Assembly: GCF_014646295.1 (NCBI RefSeq)
Contig: NZ_BMNE01000001.1
Span: forward strand, 1,301,023-1,365,022
Direction of reading: 5' to 3'
Length of the DNA stretch: 64,000 bases
Source: Nocardia rhizosphaerihabitans
Lineage (GTDB): Bacteria > Actinomycetota > Actinomycetes > Mycobacteriales > Mycobacteriaceae
The notes below the pieces were generated by a model that saw only the letters and a list, made by a program, of their open reading frames with translations, was not told the origin of the DNA and searched no databases. Positions 1-7,812 of the stretch are shown here, piece by piece. Numbering within the stretch: the first letter of the stretch is position 1; every line of letters begins with the position of its first letter. The translations under genes and the position numbers were made by a program.

Positions 1-411
1 GAACTTGCTGCGCTGCCAGGTCTTCTCGCGCAGGGTCGCGTCGGCGGCCGGGATCTGACGCGCGGCGGCGAGCAGCAGGGTGACGGCGTGCTCGGCGGCG
101 GTGTGGATGTTGGAGGTCGGCGCGTTGACGACCATCACGCCACGCTCGGTGGCGGCGGGCACGTCGACATTGTCGAGGCCCACGCCGGCACGGGCGACGA
201 TCTGGAGCTTCTTGCCCGCGTCGAGCACCTCGGCGTCGACGGTGGTCGCGGAGCGCACGAGCAGCGCGTCGGCCTCGGGCACCGCGGCGAGCAGCGCCGG
301 GCGGTCGGGGCCATCGACCCAGCGAACCTCGACACCGTCACCGAGCGCGTCGACGGTCGACTGGGCGAGCTTGTCGGCGATCAGAACTACAGGACGGCCT
401 GCTTGGCTCAC
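1..411 (-). CDS. serA: D-3-phosphoglycerate dehydrogenase, N-terminal part (cut by window edge)
   Basis: SerA oxidises 3-phosphoglycerate to 3-phosphohydroxypyruvate with NAD+, the first step of serine synthesis in the cytosol. The 137 codons present start at GTG 411 with an AGGAG ribosome site just upstream. They read as the N-terminal substrate-binding half of a D-2-hydroxyacid dehydrogenase: [17 protein letters not shown] near the start, then [16 protein letters not shown] and [19 protein letters not shown], which is typical of actinobacterial SerA. The Rossmann domain and the C-terminal ASB/ACT domains lie beyond the window. In M. tuberculosis serA1 is also close to ilvC. Confidence 0.95.
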   Translation of the reverse strand, partial: MSQAGRPVVLIADKLAQSTVDALGDGVEVRWVDGPDRPALLAAVPEADALLVRSATTVDAEVLDAGKKLQIVARAGVGLDNVDVPAATERGVMVVNAPTSNIHTAAEHAVTLLLAAARQIPAADATLREKTWQRSKF

Positions 412-571
412 TGTGGGGTACTCCTGGGGAAGAAAGGGGGTCGGCAGTTACCGCCGACCAGAATAGTCGGCGGGGTTCGCCTCCCCTTACCCCCCTGCCG
501 AAAACCGGGTGAACCCTGGGCGTCGCCGCACCTACCATCACGCCACGTCCTTGCGCACCGTCCCCGACTCG

Positions 572-1354
572 ATGGATCCGGCCGTGGTGGCCGCCGTCGA
601 CGCCGAGCTCGACCGGGTGGCGGCCGAGCACGGCGTGTCCATCCGGCTGGCCATCGAAAGCGGCAGCCGCGCTTGGGGTTTCCCCTCGCCGGATTCCGAC
701 TACGACTGCCGGTTCGTCTATGTGGCGAGCCTGGAGACCTATCTGTCGCCGTGGTCGCGGCGCGATGTCATCGAGACGCCGCTGGTCGGGCTGCTCGATG
801 TGAACGGCTGGGACCTGGCCAAGGCGCTGCGCCTGCTGGTGCAGGGCAACGCGGTGCTGGTCGAGTGGCTGATGTCACCGATCGTCTATCGCGGCGACGA
901 GGCGTTCCGCGCCCGCCTGCGCGAGGTGGCCGAGGAGGTGGCCGATCGCGACCGGATCGCCCGGCACTATCTGCACCTGGGCGCGCGCCAGTGGACACTG
1001 TTCCAGCGCAACGGCGGCTTGAAGAAGGTGTTCTACTCCCTGCGCCCGGCGATGGCGCTGCGCTGGTTGCGCGAGCATCCCGGCGCCGCGGTGGCCCCGA
1101 TGCACCTGCCGACCTTGCTCGCCCAGTGCGAACTGCCCGCAGACCTGGTCGCCTCGATCACCGAGCTGACGGCACTCAAGTCGAAGACCAGGGAGATGGG
1201 CTCGGGCGAGCCGCCGCGCTCGATCGCGAACTTCATCGACGATGAGTTCGCCAGGGCGGCACCGGAATTCGCAATGCGCGGGCCGCGGGATCTGACGGCG
1301 GCGCGAGCGGTGACCGAACAGTTCTTCCGCACGGAGGCACTGGCCCCCAGATAG
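572..1354 (+). CDS. Predicted nucleotidyltransferase of the RlaP/YcgL type (DNA polymerase beta fold)
   Basis: This 260-residue protein begins at ATG 572; an upstream in-frame start at 509 would add an unconvincing basic tail. The nucleotidyltransferase signature is clear: Gly-Ser at residues 31-32 followed by DSDYD at 41-45, giving the metal-binding acidic residues of the pol-beta fold. The rest is mostly helical and matches the general pattern of stand-alone predicted nucleotidyltransferases placed in the RNA-repair-associated RlaP family. The substrate is unknown. The gene stands alone, divergent from serA, and converges on the cold-shock gene with a hairpin between them. The family call is fairly firm; the function is open. 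Confidence 0.8.
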   Translation: MDPAVVAAVDAELDRVAAEHGVSIRLAIESGSRAWGFPSPDSDYDCRFVYVASLETYLSPWSRRDVIETPLVGLLDVNGWDLAKALRLLVQGNAVLVEWLMSPIVYRGDEAFRARLREVAEEVADRDRIARHYLHLGARQWTLFQRNGGLKKVFYSLRPAMALRWLREHPGAAVAPMHLPTLLAQCELPADLVASITELTALKSKTREMGSGEPPRSIANFIDDEFARAAPEFAMRGPRDLTAARAVTEQFFRTEALAPR

Positions 1355-1360
1355 CAGAAA

Positions 1361-1382
1361 CTCCGCACCTACTGGTGCGGAG
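1361..1382 (-). terminator. Hairpin terminator of cspA
   Basis: CTCCGCACC and GGTGCGGAG form a perfect 9-bp stem with a 4-nt loop. Read on the minus strand it is followed by TTTCTG, and it lies 32 nt past the cspA stop codon. It also separates cspA from the convergent nucleotidyltransferase gene. Confidence 0.7.
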
Positions 1383-1413
1383 CTTCACGTTCGTACGCTG
1401 GTCAAGCGCAGAA

Positions 1414-1617
1414 TCAGAGGACGCGGACGTCCTGAGCCTGCGGGCCCTTCTGACCCTGACCGATCTCGAACTCCACACGCTGACCCTCGTCGAGGGAGCG
1501 GAAGCCCGAGCCGCTAACAGCCGAGTAGTGCACGAAGACGTCGGGTCCGCCGCCGTCCTGTGCGATGAAGCCGAAGCCCTTCTCGCTGTTGAACCACTTC
1601 ACAATGCCCTGAGCCAT
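1414..1617 (-). CDS. cspA: Cold-shock protein CspA (single-stranded nucleic-acid chaperone)
   Basis: A 67-residue cold-shock domain protein starting at ATG 1617. It has the complete family pattern: [11 protein letters not shown] with RNP1 (KGFGFI) at residues 13-18, RNP2 (VFVHY) at 27-31, and the C-terminal GPQAQDVRV strand. Such proteins bind single-stranded RNA or DNA through an OB fold and melt RNA secondary structure. The gene is monocistronic, ends in its own hairpin, and is preceded by nearly 400 nt of non-coding DNA, which is consistent with the long 5' leaders common on cold-shock genes. A diverged paralogue lies at 3150-3353. Confidence 0.95.
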   Translation of the reverse strand: MAQGIVKWFNSEKGFGFIAQDGGGPDVFVHYSAVSGSGFRSLDEGQRVEFEIGQGQKGPQAQDVRVL

Positions 1618-2013
1618 TTCAAAACCTTCTGTAGACGAGCCAGGTCCTAATAGTCCGGTCCCGGTCTCGCCATCAACAATGCCATGATCCGACGAATTCC
1701 TCCACACCCGACTTCGTGGACTGTGAGGAAGCCAACGCCGCGATGCCGCCGCCCAGTGCTGTCACACAAGCGACCGTTTGGATGCTCGGTGTATGCCGAG
1801 GCAGTTGCGGCGAGGATGCCGGATTCGATCGGCGCTCTCCGCCGAACCGGCTGGCACACTTCACCATCGACACCTCTACGCAACTGCGCCCGGTCACCGT
1901 CAGCATCCCTAGACATTTTCCAGAAACCCAGTACGGCAAATTTCCTACCAGCGTATTTTCCGAGTTTGTGAGGGAGGGCACACCCCGCGGAGAAATCACG
2001 CAAGGAGTAGAGA
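1618..2013. other. Divergent intergenic region between cspA and the MHYT gene
   Basis: About 400 nt without a convincing coding frame. The part from roughly 1905 to 1975 is visibly richer in A/T than its surroundings and probably carries promoter elements. A good ribosome site (AAGGAG, 2002-2007) lies just before the GTG of the MHYT gene. The cspA side is long enough for a structured mRNA leader. No repeat or tRNA was seen. Confidence 0.4.
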
Positions 2014-2796
2014 GTGCTGGACATCAACCATTTCACCTACGGCTGGGTAACCCCGCTGCCGGCGTATCTCATGTCGGTCCTCGGGTCGATGCTGGCACTG
2101 CGTTGCATGGTTCGCTCGCGCGCATCGGGTAGTCATGGCGGCTGGCTCACCGCGGCCGCGATCGCACTCGGCGGGACCGGCATCTGGGTCATGCATTTCA
2201 TCGCGATGCTCGGCTTTTCCGTGCACGGCGCGACCATCCGATACAACGTCCCGATCACCTTGTTCAGCGCCGCCGTCGCGATGGGTGTGGTGTGGCTCGG
2301 GCTGTCCATCGTGGTGCGCCGCAGCTGGGACAGCGCCGCTCTCCCGGTGGGCGGGACGATCACCGGTCTCGGCGTCGGCGCGATGCACTATTCCGGCATG
2401 TACGCGATGAAGACCGACATCGAAATCGTCTACGACCCGTTCGTGGTCGCCGTCTCGATGGTCATCGCCGTCGTCGCCGCCACGGCCGCGCTCTGGTTCG
2501 CTCTGCACATCCACGGACTCCTCGCCACCATCGGCGCCGCGCTGCTGATGGGCGTGGCCGTCACCGGCATGCACTACACCGGCATGTTCTCGATGAGCGC
2601 GCACACCAGCGCCCACGTCGCCCACGCCTCCGGCGCCACCGCGACCCAGCTGCTCACCCCGCTGATCATCGGGGTCAGCATGGTCACCATGGTGCTGCTC
2701 ATGCAGGTCGGCATCACCGAAGCCGAGGACCCCAACCTGGCCAGGCCGGTGCACGGTCAGCGCGCGAGCCGCTTCTGGCCCAGCGGCCAGAGCTGA
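2014..2796 (+). CDS. Stand-alone MHYT-domain integral membrane protein
   Basis: A 260-residue polytopic protein with about seven hydrophobic segments, starting at GTG 2014 behind an AAGGAG site. Three copies of the MHY(T)-type motif fall at residues 60-62 (Met-His-Phe), 124-126 (Met-His-Tyr) and 186-188 (Met-His-Tyr-Thr), each near a membrane edge. In the MHYT family these Met/His residues are proposed to bind copper and sense a diatomic gas or redox state. Most characterised members are fused to GGDEF/EAL or kinase outputs; this one has no cytoplasmic output domain, so any signal would have to pass to a partner. The small membrane protein downstream is a candidate for co-transcription. Confidence 0.85.
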   Translation: MLDINHFTYGWVTPLPAYLMSVLGSMLALRCMVRSRASGSHGGWLTAAAIALGGTGIWVMHFIAMLGFSVHGATIRYNVPITLFSAAVAMGVVWLGLSIVVRRSWDSAALPVGGTITGLGVGAMHYSGMYAMKTDIEIVYDPFVVAVSMVIAVVAATAALWFALHIHGLLATIGAALLMGVAVTGMHYTGMFSMSAHTSAHVAHASGATATQLLTPLIIGVSMVTMVLLMQVGITEAEDPNLARPVHGQRASRFWPSGQS

Positions 2797-2870
2797 ATCT
2801 GTCGTACCCCGTTGAGACACTGAGGAGGTAGCAATCACCGGCTCCGGCCGAGTCTTCACGGGGGATCCAC

Positions 2871-3146
2871 GTGCTGTTCTTCATCATCGCGGCCGTGCTC
2901 TGCGCGGGTGCAGGCGCTCTCGCCCTGTTCACTGCCTCGATCGCCGAATCCAAGGCGACCGACGCGCTGCTCGCGTCGCGGGCCGCCTCGCATTTCATCG
3001 GCGACGGCAACCCGACCAGCGGCTTCTTCGTCCTGCGTGCCCGTCACGACCGGCTGCACCGGCTCAGCACGCGGCTGCTGACCGTCAGCGCGATGGCGTC
3101 GCTGGCGGCGACCGGTTTCGCGATCTACGCCGTCGCCGTCTACTGA
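2871..3146 (+). CDS. Small two-helix membrane protein of unknown function
   Basis: A 91-residue protein starting at GTG 2871. A hydrophobic helix occupies residues 2-24, a polar basic middle has the stretch FFVLRARHDRLHRLSTR, and a second hydrophobic helix runs to the C-terminus at Tyr 91. No family was recognised. It lies 74 nt downstream of the MHYT gene on the same strand and converges with a cold-shock gene only 3 nt away, so it probably belongs to a two-gene unit with the MHYT protein. The start is not backed by a strong ribosome site. Confidence 0.6.
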   Translation: MLFFIIAAVLCAGAGALALFTASIAESKATDALLASRAASHFIGDGNPTSGFFVLRARHDRLHRLSTRLLTVSAMASLAATGFAIYAVAVY

Positions 3147-3149
3147 CCG

Positions 3150-3353
3150 CTAGACGGCCCGCACGTGGTGGGCTTCCGGTCCGCGCCGGGTCTCCCTGAC
3201 CCCGAATTCCACCCGCTGACCGGCCCGCAGCGTGCGGAACCCCTCCCCGACCAGTTCGGTGTACTCCACGAATACCTCCGCCCCGCCCGCGTCGGGGGTG
3301 ATGAATCCGAATCCCTTGCCGCTGTCGAACCAGCTCACGACGCCGCCCGGCAT
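3150..3353 (-). CDS. Diverged cold-shock-domain protein
   Basis: A 67-residue cold-shock domain protein starting at ATG 3353, with a GGAAGG site about 7 nt upstream. RNP1 is intact (KGFGFI, residues 13-18), but RNP2 reads VFVEYT instead of the usual VFVHYS, replacing a conserved nucleic-acid-stacking His with Glu. The first strand also has WFDSGKG for WFNSEKG. It is therefore expected to keep the OB fold with altered nucleic-acid affinity. It converges with the small membrane protein and has the same length as CspA at 1414-1617. Confidence 0.9.
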   Translation of the reverse strand: MPGGVVSWFDSGKGFGFITPDAGGAEVFVEYTELVGEGFRTLRAGQRVEFGVRETRRGPEAHHVRAV

Positions 3354-3524
3354 CAACCGACCTTCCGAATCATTTGCCTGACATGCTGATTCGCCCATGT
3401 TCGCATGCCGTGCCCCGCGACACGAAAGCCGTGGAGTTGTCGCAGCCGTTCGGCGGCATCCGCGCTGGATAAACTCCAGGTAGGTCCGCTGGGGACCGGC
3501 CGGGTCCGGGAGAACGGAGAGTCG

Positions 3525-4862
3525 GTGCAGCCGAGCGCCACCACCGTCCGTTCCGCCGCCGAAGCGGTCACCGTCTTCGTGGCCACCTCGGTCGCGGTGC
3601 TCGTGATCATGCTGCCGATCAGCTTCGCCGCCCTGGCGCAGGCGCGGCACGTCGATCTGCTGGTGTTCAACGTTCCGCGGGCGATGACCGGTGGCGCGTT
3701 CGCCGCGGTCATCACCGCGGCGGTCACAGTCGCCGTCGGCAGCAGGCGCACCGCCCGCTGGACGGCGCTGCTCGCACTCGCCGGCATCGTGCTGAGCCAC
3801 CTGCTCCTGGTCCCCCACAGCGACAACGAGAACTTCACCGGCCTGTCGCTGGCCACGCTCAACTTCATCGACGCGCTGCTCGCGGGCGTGGCGCTGGGCG
3901 CGATGGCCGTCGCGGTCTGGCCCGAACCGCTGCTGCGGACCGTCTACCTGTTCGCGGTGCCCGCCGCCGCCGTGCTCGGCGACCTCACCGAGACCCCCAC
4001 CGACGAGGGTTCGGCCGGCTTCGACGGCGTCCTCGCGGGTTCGCTGCCGCTGTGGTTCATCGCGGCCGCCGTGCTCGCGCTCGCCTACTTCGCGATCACC
4101 ACCGTCACCCCGCCGCGCAACGGTGTGGACACCGCGATTCCGCTGGCCCCCGTGTTCGCCGGTGTCGTCGCCTTCTCGGCCATTCTGGTGACGTCGCTGG
4201 CCGTGGCATCCCGCGAGACGAGCATCCCGTCTGTGATCGTCGGCTCGATCGTCGTCGTCGCGGCCGCAACGGTGGCCGCGCTGATCCTGCCGGACCGCGA
4301 CGGCGTCCTGGTGCTGCTGATGACCGGTTTCGCCGTGGCGGGCAGTCTCGTCATCACGCTGCCCCGTTCGGGACTGGTCGATGTGGGCACCGTCATCGCC
4401 CTCGGCGCCGGGCTGCTGGCCGGCCTGCGTCGTCCCCATGCCGTGACCGCCGCGGTCGGCGTGGCAGGCTTGGCGGTCTTCGTCCTGGCCACCGACATTC
4501 TCGACCCACCGGCGACCCTCAATGCCGCGGTCGGCTGCGTGGCGCTCGGCGCGATCTGCGGCTATTGCGTCGGCTCCGCCGTCCCGCTGAGCCCCACCTC
4601 GGCCACGGTCGGTCTGTCGATCCTGTGTGTGCCATCCATCGGAGTCGCGTTGAGCGACACCGAGTTCGGCCATCTGGCCTACTCGTCGTCCTGGTACCGC
4701 ACCGCCGACGTGAACCGAGGCCCGCTCCCCGCGGCGATCGCGATCGGCATCGCCGTCGGTTGCACCGTCGCTATCGCGCTACTGATCCGTCACCGCCCAG
4801 CGACCGACCGATCAGGCGTCCTGCCACCCGAATTCGGAGAACGCCCGCCCGCTCAGGACTGA
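3525..4862 (+). CDS. Polytopic membrane protein of unknown function
   Basis: A 445-residue, very hydrophobic protein with about twelve predicted membrane segments connected by short loops. GTG 3525 (beginning Met-Gln-Pro-Ser-Ala-Thr-Thr) was preferred over the upstream ATG at 3405 because the extra 40 residues are basic and non-conserved in appearance, and a GGAGA site precedes the GTG. The number of helices suggests a transporter-like permease, but no family signature was recognised. The tail (PPEFGERPPAQD) overlaps the convergent Nudix gene by 51 bp. Confidence 0.7.
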   Translation: MQPSATTVRSAAEAVTVFVATSVAVLVIMLPISFAALAQARHVDLLVFNVPRAMTGGAFAAVITAAVTVAVGSRRTARWTALLALAGIVLSHLLLVPHSDNENFTGLSLATLNFIDALLAGVALGAMAVAVWPEPLLRTVYLFAVPAAAVLGDLTETPTDEGSAGFDGVLAGSLPLWFIAAAVLALAYFAITTVTPPRNGVDTAIPLAPVFAGVVAFSAILVTSLAVASRETSIPSVIVGSIVVVAAATVAALILPDRDGVLVLLMTGFAVAGSLVITLPRSGLVDVGTVIALGAGLLAGLRRPHAVTAAVGVAGLAVFVLATDILDPPATLNAAVGCVALGAICGYCVGSAVPLSPTSATVGLSILCVPSIGVALSDTEFGHLAYSSSWYRTADVNRGPLPAAIAIGIAVGCTVAIALLIRHRPATDRSGVLPPEFGERPPAQD

Positions 4863-5243
4863 CCCGAGCCCGACCCGGCAGTACTCGACGATCTCTGTCG
4901 GCAGCGCCACCACATCGAACCACCGCAACTCCGAGCACTTCTCCGGCTCACAGTTCGTGACAGCGCCTCGCCACCGCCGGACGGTGAAGAAGATCTGCAC
5001 CCGCTCGGCACTGTGCAGCACATGCGCGAATTCGACATCCCCCGCATCGATGTCGACCCCCACCTCCTCGCGCGCTTCCCGAATCAGCGCCGCCACCGCC
5101 GATTCCCCCGCCTCGAGATGCCCCGCGGGCACGTGGAACAACCCGTCCCCGAACCCGGTATCGCGCCTGCGCCCCAACAGCACCCGCCCATCCCCGTCGA
5201 GGAGCACCAGATGAACGCCGACGAGCACCCGATACTTGTCCAC
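4812..5243 (-). CDS. Nudix hydrolase
   Basis: A 143-residue Nudix-fold enzyme that would hydrolyse a nucleoside diphosphate linked to another moiety, with Mg2+. The Nudix box is complete at residues 41-63: Gly 41, Glu 47, then Arg-Glu 55-56 and Glu-Glu-Val-Gly 59-62. The C-terminal CSELRWFDVVALP is a common feature of MutT-like members. GTG 5243 is preferred because AGGGTGG lies 5 nt upstream; GTG 5252 and ATG 5279 are in-frame alternatives. The substrate cannot be predicted. The gene is divergent from the 5311 membrane protein and overlaps the convergent permease gene. Confidence 0.85.
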   Translation of the reverse strand: MDKYRVLVGVHLVLLDGDGRVLLGRRRDTGFGDGLFHVPAGHLEAGESAVAALIREAREEVGVDIDAGDVEFAHVLHSAERVQIFFTVRRWRGAVTNCEPEKCSELRWFDVVALPTEIVEYCRVGLGSVLSGRAFSEFGWQDA

Positions 5244-5310
5244 GAAATCCACCCTACCGAGAACCACGAGACCACCCATCCCCCAGCCACATTCGGGGTA
5301 TACCGAGAGC

Positions 5311-5955
5311 ATGAGTTTCCCGGTGACCTTCGGGCTCGCCCAGGTCGTCCTCCTCGCACTGATCGCGCTCGCCCTAGCCCTGCTCGTCTCCGCAGTCCTC
5401 GCCGCCCGCCACCGCCGCGGCCCGAAAGCCGTTCTCGGCCGAGGCGCCCCCGCCCTCGCCCTCCTCCTCGTCGCCACCCTCCTCCTCTGGATCGCCACCC
5501 TGCTCCAGACCTACCTGGGCCTCACCGGCGAAATCACCGCCGCCCACGTAGTCGCGAAACCCGTTGCCGGACAATCCGACCAACTCGACCTTGAACTGAC
5601 CCTCTTCGACGACGAAGGCGCGGTCGACACCCGCACCACCCACCGCGTCGAAGGCAACCTCTGGGTCCTGCAAGCCAACATCGTAGAACTACACCCCTGG
5701 GTCAACGCCCTGGGCTTCCACTCCGGCTACAAAATCACCCGCCTGTACGGCCAACGCCTGGACGGCAAACACACCACCCAAGACCACATCATGCTCGACG
5801 GCAGCGACCGAGACTTCTTCGAAGACATGAACGAAGGCACCTGGTACACCTCCCCCTTCGTCAAGTCCGCCTACGGCAACGCCGTTATCGCCACCCCCGG
5901 CGAATACGACGTCCTCATCTCCCACGACGCCATCAAAGTCCGCGCCACATCCTGA
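5311..5955 (+). CDS. Membrane-anchored protein with soluble C-terminal domain, unknown function
   Basis: A 214-residue protein starting at ATG 5311. Two hydrophobic helices (about residues 8-32 and 46-66) enclose a short basic loop with Arg-His-Arg-Arg, and the remaining 145 residues are polar and beta-rich. The soluble part contains LELTLFDDEGAVDTRTTHRVEG and a motif around GYKITRLYGQRLDG that resembles nothing I can name, but the reading frame has strong third-position G/C and a coherent fold-like pattern. With the helices in a hairpin, the C-terminal domain may face the cytoplasm. TATACC 10 nt upstream may be a -10 element. Confidence 0.65.
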   Translation: MSFPVTFGLAQVVLLALIALALALLVSAVLAARHRRGPKAVLGRGAPALALLLVATLLLWIATLLQTYLGLTGEITAAHVVAKPVAGQSDQLDLELTLFDDEGAVDTRTTHRVEGNLWVLQANIVELHPWVNALGFHSGYKITRLYGQRLDGKHTTQDHIMLDGSDRDFFEDMNEGTWYTSPFVKSAYGNAVIATPGEYDVLISHDAIKVRATS

Positions 5956-6043
5956 CCGCTCGCGTTCTTCGTGACACTGGCAGCTCTTAACCTGTGGCTC
6001 TACCCCCGGGACAGGGATATCACGCTACCTGTACACCGGCAAC

Positions 6044-6329
6044 GTGAAGGAACTCCGATGGGTCGGCGGTTCCCTCGACCGACTGCGCGAGCTGCCGCCG
6101 CCCGCGCAACGCGGCCTCGGTTACGGCCTGCACCGTGTACAGACCGGCCAGGCTCCGTTGGATTTCAAACCGATGCCCACCGTCGGCGCCGGCGCGTTCG
6201 AACTCCGTTTTCGCGACCGCACGGGCGCCTACCGAATGTTCTACGTCGCCAGATTCGGCGACGCCCGGCGATTTGTCAGTAGGCCGGGACCGGTACCGCG
6301 CAGCGGAAGCGGATGTACGAAAGGGATAG
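6044..6329 (+). pseudogene. RelE/HigB-type toxin (phage Gp49-like family), broken by an internal deletion
   Basis: From GTG 6044 the frame reads as a HigB/Gp49-like toxin: KELRWVGGSLDRLRELPP, then FELRFRDRTGAYRMFYVARFGDA up to about 6265. The frame then changes, and the expected C-terminal end, DLSVGRDRYRAAEADVRKG followed by a stop at 6327-6329, is in another frame. Compared with family members, about 14 residues (the conserved VYVLHAFxKKT strand) are missing at the junction, so roughly 40 bp appear deleted and the frame was lost. This toxin class cleaves mRNA on the ribosome; without that strand the product should be inactive. An intact antitoxin gene follows 6 nt downstream. Confidence 0.75.
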
Positions 6330-6335
6330 CAAGCC

Positions 6336-6617
6336 ATGACAATTCAGCGACCATCCGACGTCTGGGAAGCGATCGCAGAGTCTCCCGAAGAAGCAGAGCG
6401 GCTTCGTGTCTGGGCCGAGGCCCTGGATGCAGTGCTCGCCCGAATCGATGAGTTGGAGCTCACACCTACCCAAGCCGCCGAACGACTCGGTGTAGCCAGG
6501 TCGCGCATCTACGAGATGCGGGCCGGCAAGCAGGGCGTGTACAGCTTGGAGCGGTTGATCGGATTCGGCGCGCGCCTCGGCTTGCACACCCACCTGACGA
6601 TGCGGAAGACCGCCTAG
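6336..6617 (+). CDS. HigA/XRE-family antitoxin
   Basis: A 93-residue protein starting at ATG 6336 with an AAAGGGATAG ribosome site. Residues 38-75 form a helix-turn-helix (LTPTQAAERLGVARSRIYEMRAGK) of the XRE type found in HigA-like antitoxins. It directly follows the toxin remnant, in the toxin-first order typical of higBA modules. With its toxin broken it may persist as an orphan DNA-binding antitoxin or autorepressor. No frame damage is visible in this gene. Confidence 0.85.
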   Translation: MTIQRPSDVWEAIAESPEEAERLRVWAEALDAVLARIDELELTPTQAAERLGVARSRIYEMRAGKQGVYSLERLIGFGARLGLHTHLTMRKTA

Positions 6618-6978
6618 GACTGATGTCGTGTTCGATCCTGTGTCGGGCGTGATCCAGCGGATCGGGATGTCGGTGCTGCTGGCTCACGGCCCTGACAGCG
6701 CCGACCACGTCGAGCTCGTCCACACGCGGCAATCACCCGATGGCCACACCTCGGCACGAACTCCCACCTAGCTCGCTCTATCGGCCATCGGCACACCCCA
6801 CCTGACACATCTACGCCCTCCACAGCGGAATCATCCTGGGCACGCCGGTCGCTTCGTGACGCTGGCGGCCTTCGATGTGGGGATGTGACGATGAAGGCAA
6901 CTCGGTCCCCGGACGGACCCTCAAACTGCCCTTCCACCAGTCGGGACACCGCTCGGTCGCCGTGGGTAGCATGAGCAA
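6618..6978. other. Non-coding interval between the antitoxin and the Uma2 gene
   Basis: About 360 nt with stops in every plausible frame and no recognisable protein motif, apart from weak frames opposite each other. Near its right end TAGCAT (6967-6972) sits 6 nt before the ATG of the Uma2 gene, in the right place for the -10 element of a leaderless transcript. Confidence 0.35.
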
Positions 6979-7629
6979 ATGCCTGTGTCCAGCATCGAGC
7001 GCCCTGACCTCCCGGAGCATATGACCTGGGAAGAGCTCCAAGAGCTGCCCGATGAGATCGCCGCACAGATCGAGCTGTGGGAGGGACGGGTCGTTTGGGC
7101 CCGGCGTGGGCCGGGCGAGCATCAAATGGCCATGCGCCGCCTGACAGAACAGATCGAAAGATGCGCTCGCGAAGACATGCAGCCAGGTTCTGAACGATGC
7201 TGGCGAGTAAATCTCGAAACAAATGTGTTCTTCGGGACTAACGGTAAATCCGACTTTGTCACTCCAGACTTCCTGGTACACCGCTGCTTGCCGCCGTTCG
7301 CCGACGTGCGCGCTACCGACACAGTGCTCGTTGGGGAAGTGCTGTCCCCCTCGAACACTCCGATCGACATCGAAGCCAAACGCGCGCGGTACGCCAGCGG
7401 TGCCATCCCGTGGTACTGGGAAGTCAGTTTGCTGCGAGACACCGGCACGATCGGAACCGTCCGGGTATACGGACTCGACATCGGTCACGCCGAGCTCCCA
7501 GAAGGCGTTCGGCCGCTACGCCCCGCAAACTACGTCCTCGCAGGTGAGTGGACCACAGACGGCGGCACGGAGGTATCTTTCCCGTACCCATTCCCCATCG
7601 AACTTCCTTGGTCAGCACTGTCCTTCTGA
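6979..7629 (+). CDS. Uma2-family PD-(D/E)XK endonuclease-like protein
   Basis: A 216-residue protein of the Uma2 (DUF820) family, starting at ATG 6979, probably leaderless. The nuclease-like core is visible: Pro-Asp at 96-97 (TPDFLV), Glu 120 in LVGEVLSPSN, Lys 134 in IDIEAKRARYASG, then IPWYWEV. This matches the restriction-endonuclease fold with Asp, Glu and Lys catalytic positions. Uma2 proteins are abundant in cyanobacteria and actinomycetes, but their substrate and function are not established. Codon third positions are less G/C-rich than in the flanking housekeeping genes, and the gene lies among toxin-antitoxin remnants, which suggests acquisition by transfer. Confidence 0.85.
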   Translation: MPVSSIERPDLPEHMTWEELQELPDEIAAQIELWEGRVVWARRGPGEHQMAMRRLTEQIERCAREDMQPGSERCWRVNLETNVFFGTNGKSDFVTPDFLVHRCLPPFADVRATDTVLVGEVLSPSNTPIDIEAKRARYASGAIPWYWEVSLLRDTGTIGTVRVYGLDIGHAELPEGVRPLRPANYVLAGEWTTDGGTEVSFPYPFPIELPWSALSF

Positions 7630-7642
7630 CCTCCCGACCGCA

Positions 7643-7768
7643 TCAACCGTGCTGGTGGCCGACCTTGCACAGAGACAGGTTCACAGCGTCGCTATTGGTC
7701 TTCGCCTGGGAAGCTGCCATCACCCGCTCCAGCACGTCATCATCGAGGTCGATTCGGGCTATCGTCAT
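7643..7768 (-). pseudogene. Orphan VapB-type antitoxin stub
   Basis: On the minus strand ATG 7768 follows a perfect GGAGGT site (7775-7780) at 6-nt spacing. The 41 codons begin MTIARIDLDDDVLERVMAAS and continue AKTNSDAVNLSL, the ribbon-helix-helix start of VapB-family antitoxins (compare the usual pattern R-x-x-I-D-L-D-D-x-L…TKxxAVxxAL). After that it ends abruptly with CKVGHQHG and a stop, where family members run on for another 25-40 residues that bind the toxin. No VapC toxin follows; the next gene on that side is the convergent Uma2 gene, 14 nt away. It looks like the 5' half of a vapBC pair left by a deletion, though a short functional DNA-binding protein cannot be excluded. Confidence 0.6.
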
Positions 7769-7812
7769 CGCCGGACCTCCAAAATTGATGATTCGCGGCG
7801 TTGGCGAGGTAA

